From Paracholeplasma morum (GTDB lineage Bacteria; Bacillota_I; Bacilli_A; Acholeplasmatales; UBA5453), in assembly GCF_016907055.1 (NCBI RefSeq), contig NZ_JAFBBG010000004.1, forward strand, positions 62,001 to 126,000: DNA of 64,000 nucleotides, in the 5' to 3' direction. Below, in pieces: positions 62,301 to 64,000 of this stretch; positions within the stretch are counted from its first letter, which is position 1, and each line of letters starts with the position of its first letter. Below the pieces are notes generated by a model. That model ran no database searches and was not told where the DNA came from. It saw only the letters and a program-made list of their open reading frames with translations. The translations under genes and the position numbers were made by a program.

Positions 62301-62432
62301 GCCAGACAAAGGCAAGACGCCTTCATTTTTCAAAAGGACTATTCCTTCAGTCGCAGCAAGTTTTGATAACTCGCGTAACCCTGTTAATCTTTTATAATGA
62401 TCAATTGATAATAGTTCAAGATAATTTTTCAT
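59385..62432 (-). CDS. GH3 family glycosidase with permuted domain order
   Basis: 1015 residues. The order is inverted relative to most GH3 enzymes: the alpha/beta sandwich domain comes first (about 20-250; EGIVLLKNEGVLPL, IIVIGRTAGEDKD), then a fibronectin III-like domain (about 300-410), and then the TIM barrel (about 470-800), with ADGPSGIRM, HLAANNQES and the nucleophile Asp near 708 in IIMTDWWAK. About 170 C-terminal residues form a beta-rich extra domain. Such permuted enzymes are beta-glucosidases or related exo-hydrolases. No signal peptide, so it acts inside the cell. It lies 12 bases after the antiporter gene. Confidence 0.92.
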   Translation of the reverse strand: MKNYLELLSIDHYKRLTGLRELSKLAATEGIVLLKNEGVLPLSGKINVFGRIQTDYYKSGTGSGGLVNVKAVTSIVEALLENPLVTVNETLLQTYQNWQINNPFNAGLGRWATEPWSQTEMVLTDDILTEAKSFSDQAIIVIGRTAGEDKDNQLEKGSYYLSDEESLMIKQVSSTFKKTIVIMNVGNPIDMSFMDENTISACLYVWHGGEDGARAVSDVITGIYSPSGKLPMTISKSIIDHYAHRNFGNQTENYYQEDVYVGYRYFETFKPQAVRYPFGYGLSYSKFEYQCQFKHNDPYQIEVDVKNIGSMRAKEVVQVYIESPITLLGRPSKVLVGYQKTPMLEVGESRTLYFEFTKYDFASYDEIGITGFKSSYVLEKGLYKIHVATSIRDIVESADLVINETELIKKSEEALRPVKSFKRLKPTYEGDLILETLEETPLRTYDLANRMKEREPIAHENTCLEKRTLLDVYNKRVSVEAFVSQLDDQSLIELTRAEGMSSPKVTPGTASAFGGVTDTLKTYGFPIACCADGPSGIRMDSGFLATSLPNGTLLASSFNNHLVESLYYALGLELIAYEVDNLLGPGLNIQRHPLCGRNFEYFSEDPYLSGYMSKSALLGLKGAGVSGTLKHLAANNQESFRTQVDSIVSERALREIYLRGFEIAIKEGKADSIMTAYNPVNGIWSASNYDLNTTIIRNEFGFRGIIMTDWWAKMNDEGEEATLHNTKAMVKAQNDLYMVVEDSKNNSNKDNLEESLKQNLISRGELQKVAKNISHYIMDTEAFRRLNHLQLKPRIPHLYLPFLNSVKINGTPLDSFDPRVCEYVLNVKNYFNVEVTVEKGFTYEIKKGPRSVIVKVFNHREQNTYLFTNIERLIQSDETFFGEFDSNKSFKIGESLLSKTQLDFSMNSYQTEDLIVSDGVHFNKNGIISFSLNVLSYGKYIFEIELLSDDSKLAQIPFSILIDKISKSTITTHGTEGKLEWINPEIILEEGKQLCSFKAHRSGLVIKQIIIKKHP

Positions 62433-62444
62433 AATAGCCCTCTT

Positions 62445-63617
62445 TCATATATCCTTTTTTAGTAGTTTATGACTAAACAAATCTATGAGATAAGCACCTA
62501 TTGGTGCGGTAATTAAAATCGAGGCAATCGCAAAAGTCAAAATTTCTTCGCCTTTTGCAAACCCAAATAGTAGGGGAATGGATCCAATCGATGCTTGAAC
62601 GGTAGCCTTTGGCATATAACTTAACGCAACAAATGTTTTTTCTGATTTGTTGAGTTGGGTCATCGAAACCGAAACTAAGACACCAATTGTGCGGATGGTT
62701 AAAATGAAGAGTATTAACAAGAATGCGATTAATCCAATGGTTTTTAGAAGCGTTAGATTTAGTAATGCGCCAACCAAAATAAACAAAAGCATTTCTGCAA
62801 ATACCCATATCTTCTCATATTTTTTGAGTAACCTATTTGCAAGTAATTCATACTCTTTGAGAATCATTAAAGCTAAACACAATACAGCTAATAATCCACT
62901 ATACTCTATCCAACTCTTCTCGAATGAGATAAACATAAATGACATACTCAATATAATCAATACTTTAACCGTATCACGCATATGGACCTTTTTAAATAGT
63001 TTAACGAGTATATACCCAATAAATAACCCTAACCCTATACCTAACAAAATAGAAATGGGAAAGTTTATTATCGTCATCCAATCGATTGTGTTTGATTCTT
63101 TTAAAGATACACTTAAACTAAACAATAAGATAACAAATATATCATCTGCGGATGCTCCAGCCATAACCATTTGTGGGACTTTTCTTTGATAACCCATGCC
63201 TTGTTCTATCAGTTTAATCATTCTGGGGACAACAACAGCGGGAGAGACAGCAGCAAGTATCGCTCCAAGCATAAACCCATCTATTAGGGTCCAATCTAAA
63301 AACAGATTTGTAAAAATAACCGTCCCAATTACTTCAAACGTGGCCGGTAAAAAGGTTAATAACAACGCACCGATGCCGTTTTCTTTTAGTTCATCTATTT
63401 TAAGCATGAATCCGGCACGTAGCAATATGACCACCAATGCGATTGTTCTTAATTCGCTTGATATTGAAAGAATAGATGAATCAATCTGATTTAGGACAAA
63501 GGGACCTAAGATTATCCCTGTAAGTAGAAACCCTATCAATGCTGGAATTTTGATTTGTTTGAGTATGAATGCGAGTACTAACCCGAGTAAAATCATATAG
63601 CTGAGTGATAATAACAT
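62445..63617 (-). CDS. CPA-superfamily antiporter, probable fluoride-defence transporter
   Basis: 390 residues with about 11-12 membrane helices and no cytoplasmic TrkA-type domain. Na+/H+ exchanger fold: LIGFLLTGIILGPFVLN near the start, LRAGFMLKIDELKENG, LAAVSPAVVVPRMIKL, MAGASADDIFVILLF (the paired-acid region; ASADD) and YMPKATVQASIG. Behind it lies a fluoride riboswitch, which in other bacteria controls fluoride exporters; some CPA-like proteins are reported as fluoride/proton antiporters (CpaF, from memory). So fluoride export is more likely than Na+ or K+ exchange. The start is ATG 63615-63617 with a poor ribosome binding site. Confidence 0.85.
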   Translation of the reverse strand: MLLSLSYMILLGLVLAFILKQIKIPALIGFLLTGIILGPFVLNQIDSSILSISSELRTIALVVILLRAGFMLKIDELKENGIGALLLTFLPATFEVIGTVIFTNLFLDWTLIDGFMLGAILAAVSPAVVVPRMIKLIEQGMGYQRKVPQMVMAGASADDIFVILLFSLSVSLKESNTIDWMTIINFPISILLGIGLGLFIGYILVKLFKKVHMRDTVKVLIILSMSFMFISFEKSWIEYSGLLAVLCLALMILKEYELLANRLLKKYEKIWVFAEMLLFILVGALLNLTLLKTIGLIAFLLILFILTIRTIGVLVSVSMTQLNKSEKTFVALSYMPKATVQASIGSIPLLFGFAKGEEILTFAIASILITAPIGAYLIDLFSHKLLKKDI

Positions 63618-63683
63618 AGTATATCCATGCCTATTTTTCTTTAGGCAATTCCTTTCATACTACTTTTAAAGTAGGTTCATCTT

Positions 63684-63771
63684 AAAAAAAAATCCTACAA
63701 CAAAAAATGTTGTAGAAGTCATTAGCCTATATTGGCGGTTTTAGCTTATGCTAAGGGAGCACTTCATTCCC
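63684..63771 (-). promoter_or_regulatory. Fluoride (crcB-type) riboswitch with terminator
   Basis: The minus strand reads GGGA-ATG-AAGT-GC-TCCC at the 5' end (63755-63771), then AAAACCGCC..GGCTAATG-ACTT-CTAC (63712-63742). This matches the crcB motif: the first stem GGGA/TCCC, the loop AAGT able to pair with ACTT as in the known pseudoknot, and the conserved AACCGCC and GATG/AATG-CUAC segments. CTACAACA/TGTTGTAG (63695-63715) plus T9 is an intrinsic terminator that shares CTAC with the aptamer, so fluoride binding should allow read-through into the antiporter gene. Confidence 0.88.
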
Positions 63772-63777
63772 ATCAAT

Positions 63778-63806
63778 AGAATAGGCTTTTTTTAGTTTTT
63801 TGTCAA
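63778..63806 (-). promoter_or_regulatory. Promoter of the fluoride riboswitch unit
   Basis: TTGACA (63801-63806), 17 bases, TATTCT (63778-63783) on the minus strand. The start near 63771 coincides with the first base of the aptamer. Confidence 0.8.
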
Positions 63807-63872
63807 TCCTTTAAAGGGTTTTATAGTATTTTCGTAAAAGCGCTTTTATTATCCGTTAGAGGTGTAATATAG

Positions 63873-63910
63873 GTGATCTACCCACCACTTAATCGAAGTG
63901 GGGGCTTCCT
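63873..63910 (-). mobile_element. IS200/IS605-like right-end hairpin
   Basis: On the minus strand GGAAGCCCCCACTT and AAGTGGTGGGTAGATCAC form an imperfect hairpin of the type found at the right end of IS200/IS605 elements. A frame ending in SVWIGSPHFD stops inside it, as tnpB frames often do. No full element is within the window. The remnant is recognised by resemblance only. Confidence 0.45.
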
Positions 63911-63950
63911 ATCCAAACCGATGTATCCACCATTAAAAGAGTTAACATGA

Positions 63951-64000
63951 TTATGGGTGTGTTAATAGGGCTCGTACGATTGCTGCTCTTTGACGTTGTC
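63951..64000 (-). pseudogene. ABC transporter ATPase fragment, broken
   Basis: The minus strand at the right edge encodes GQRQRAAIVRALLTHP, the segment after the ABC signature motif, and then stops (TAA) where the Walker B LLLADEPT should follow. The gene body lies outside the window. The loss of the C-terminal part next to an IS200/IS605-like end suggests disruption by insertion or deletion. Confidence 0.65.

Noticed and set aside
63725-63786. GCCTAT/ATAGGC pairing as part of the fluoride riboswitch
   Set aside because: The distal arm lies in the promoter (-10 region), upstream of the expected transcription start, so it is not in the RNA.

Overview
The window is A+T-rich DNA from a Bacillota-type bacterium. 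I think an Acholeplasma-like mollicute, or a close relative such as the Izemoplasma group, is most likely. Gene neighbourhoods are of Firmicute type: queA-ruvB-ruvA, rplU-prp-rpmA-obgE, valS-folC with a T-box, and tig/lon/ysxC. L27 carries a cleavable-looking N-terminus next to its protease gene. TGA works as a real stop: csoR, relQ and livG end in TGA inside ATGA overlaps with the next start. This excludes the Mycoplasma/Spiroplasma code 4. Genus-level placement is inference. No rRNA, tRNA or CRISPR array was seen.

Layout. 0-5.3 kb: a broken-off gene with a CcpA-like operator, an aldo/keto reductase, an M42 peptidase, trmB, a DUF368 (PopT-like) lipid carrier translocase, HPr with an odd EIIB-like protein, and divergent uppP. 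5.3-8.6 kb: queA, ruvB, ruvA and a methyltransferase. 8.7-12.4 kb: one 1215-residue coiled-coil protein. 12.4-27.4 kb: housekeeping (lipase-like hydrolase, obgE, rpmA, prp, rplU, DUF697, radC, folC, valS behind a T-box, degV, ysxC, lon, tig). 27.5-34.7 kb: a membrane-anchored trypsin-like protease, insertion-sequence debris, a copper operon (csoR-copA-copZ), relQ with an OYE reductase, and a CDGSH protein.

34.7-47 kb: an apparent 11-gene operon behind one strong promoter. It encodes thiolase, SDR, a KAS III-like enzyme, a complete branched-chain-type ABC importer, a CoA-transferase and two alpha/beta hydrolases, with a divergent TetR regulator. It reads as uptake, CoA activation and cleavage of an unknown acid or ester.

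47-59.4 kb: the most interesting region. A c-di-GMP-I riboswitch with its own promoter precedes three paralogous secreted proteins of SipW-dependent (TasA-like) type. Next come two ER-type (Ser/His) signal peptidases flanking a membrane-anchored McrB-like AAA+ ATPase and a DUF2357/McrC-like coiled-coil protein. Upstream lie two c-di-GMP phosphodiesterase-type proteins with degenerate GGDEF domains. I propose a c-di-GMP-controlled surface-fibre system with a dedicated AAA+ machine.

59.4-64 kb: a domain-permuted GH3 glycosidase and a CPA-type antiporter. The antiporter sits behind a recognisable fluoride riboswitch with its own promoter, so it is probably a fluoride-defence transporter. The right edge holds an ABC ATPase remnant next to an IS200/IS605-like end.
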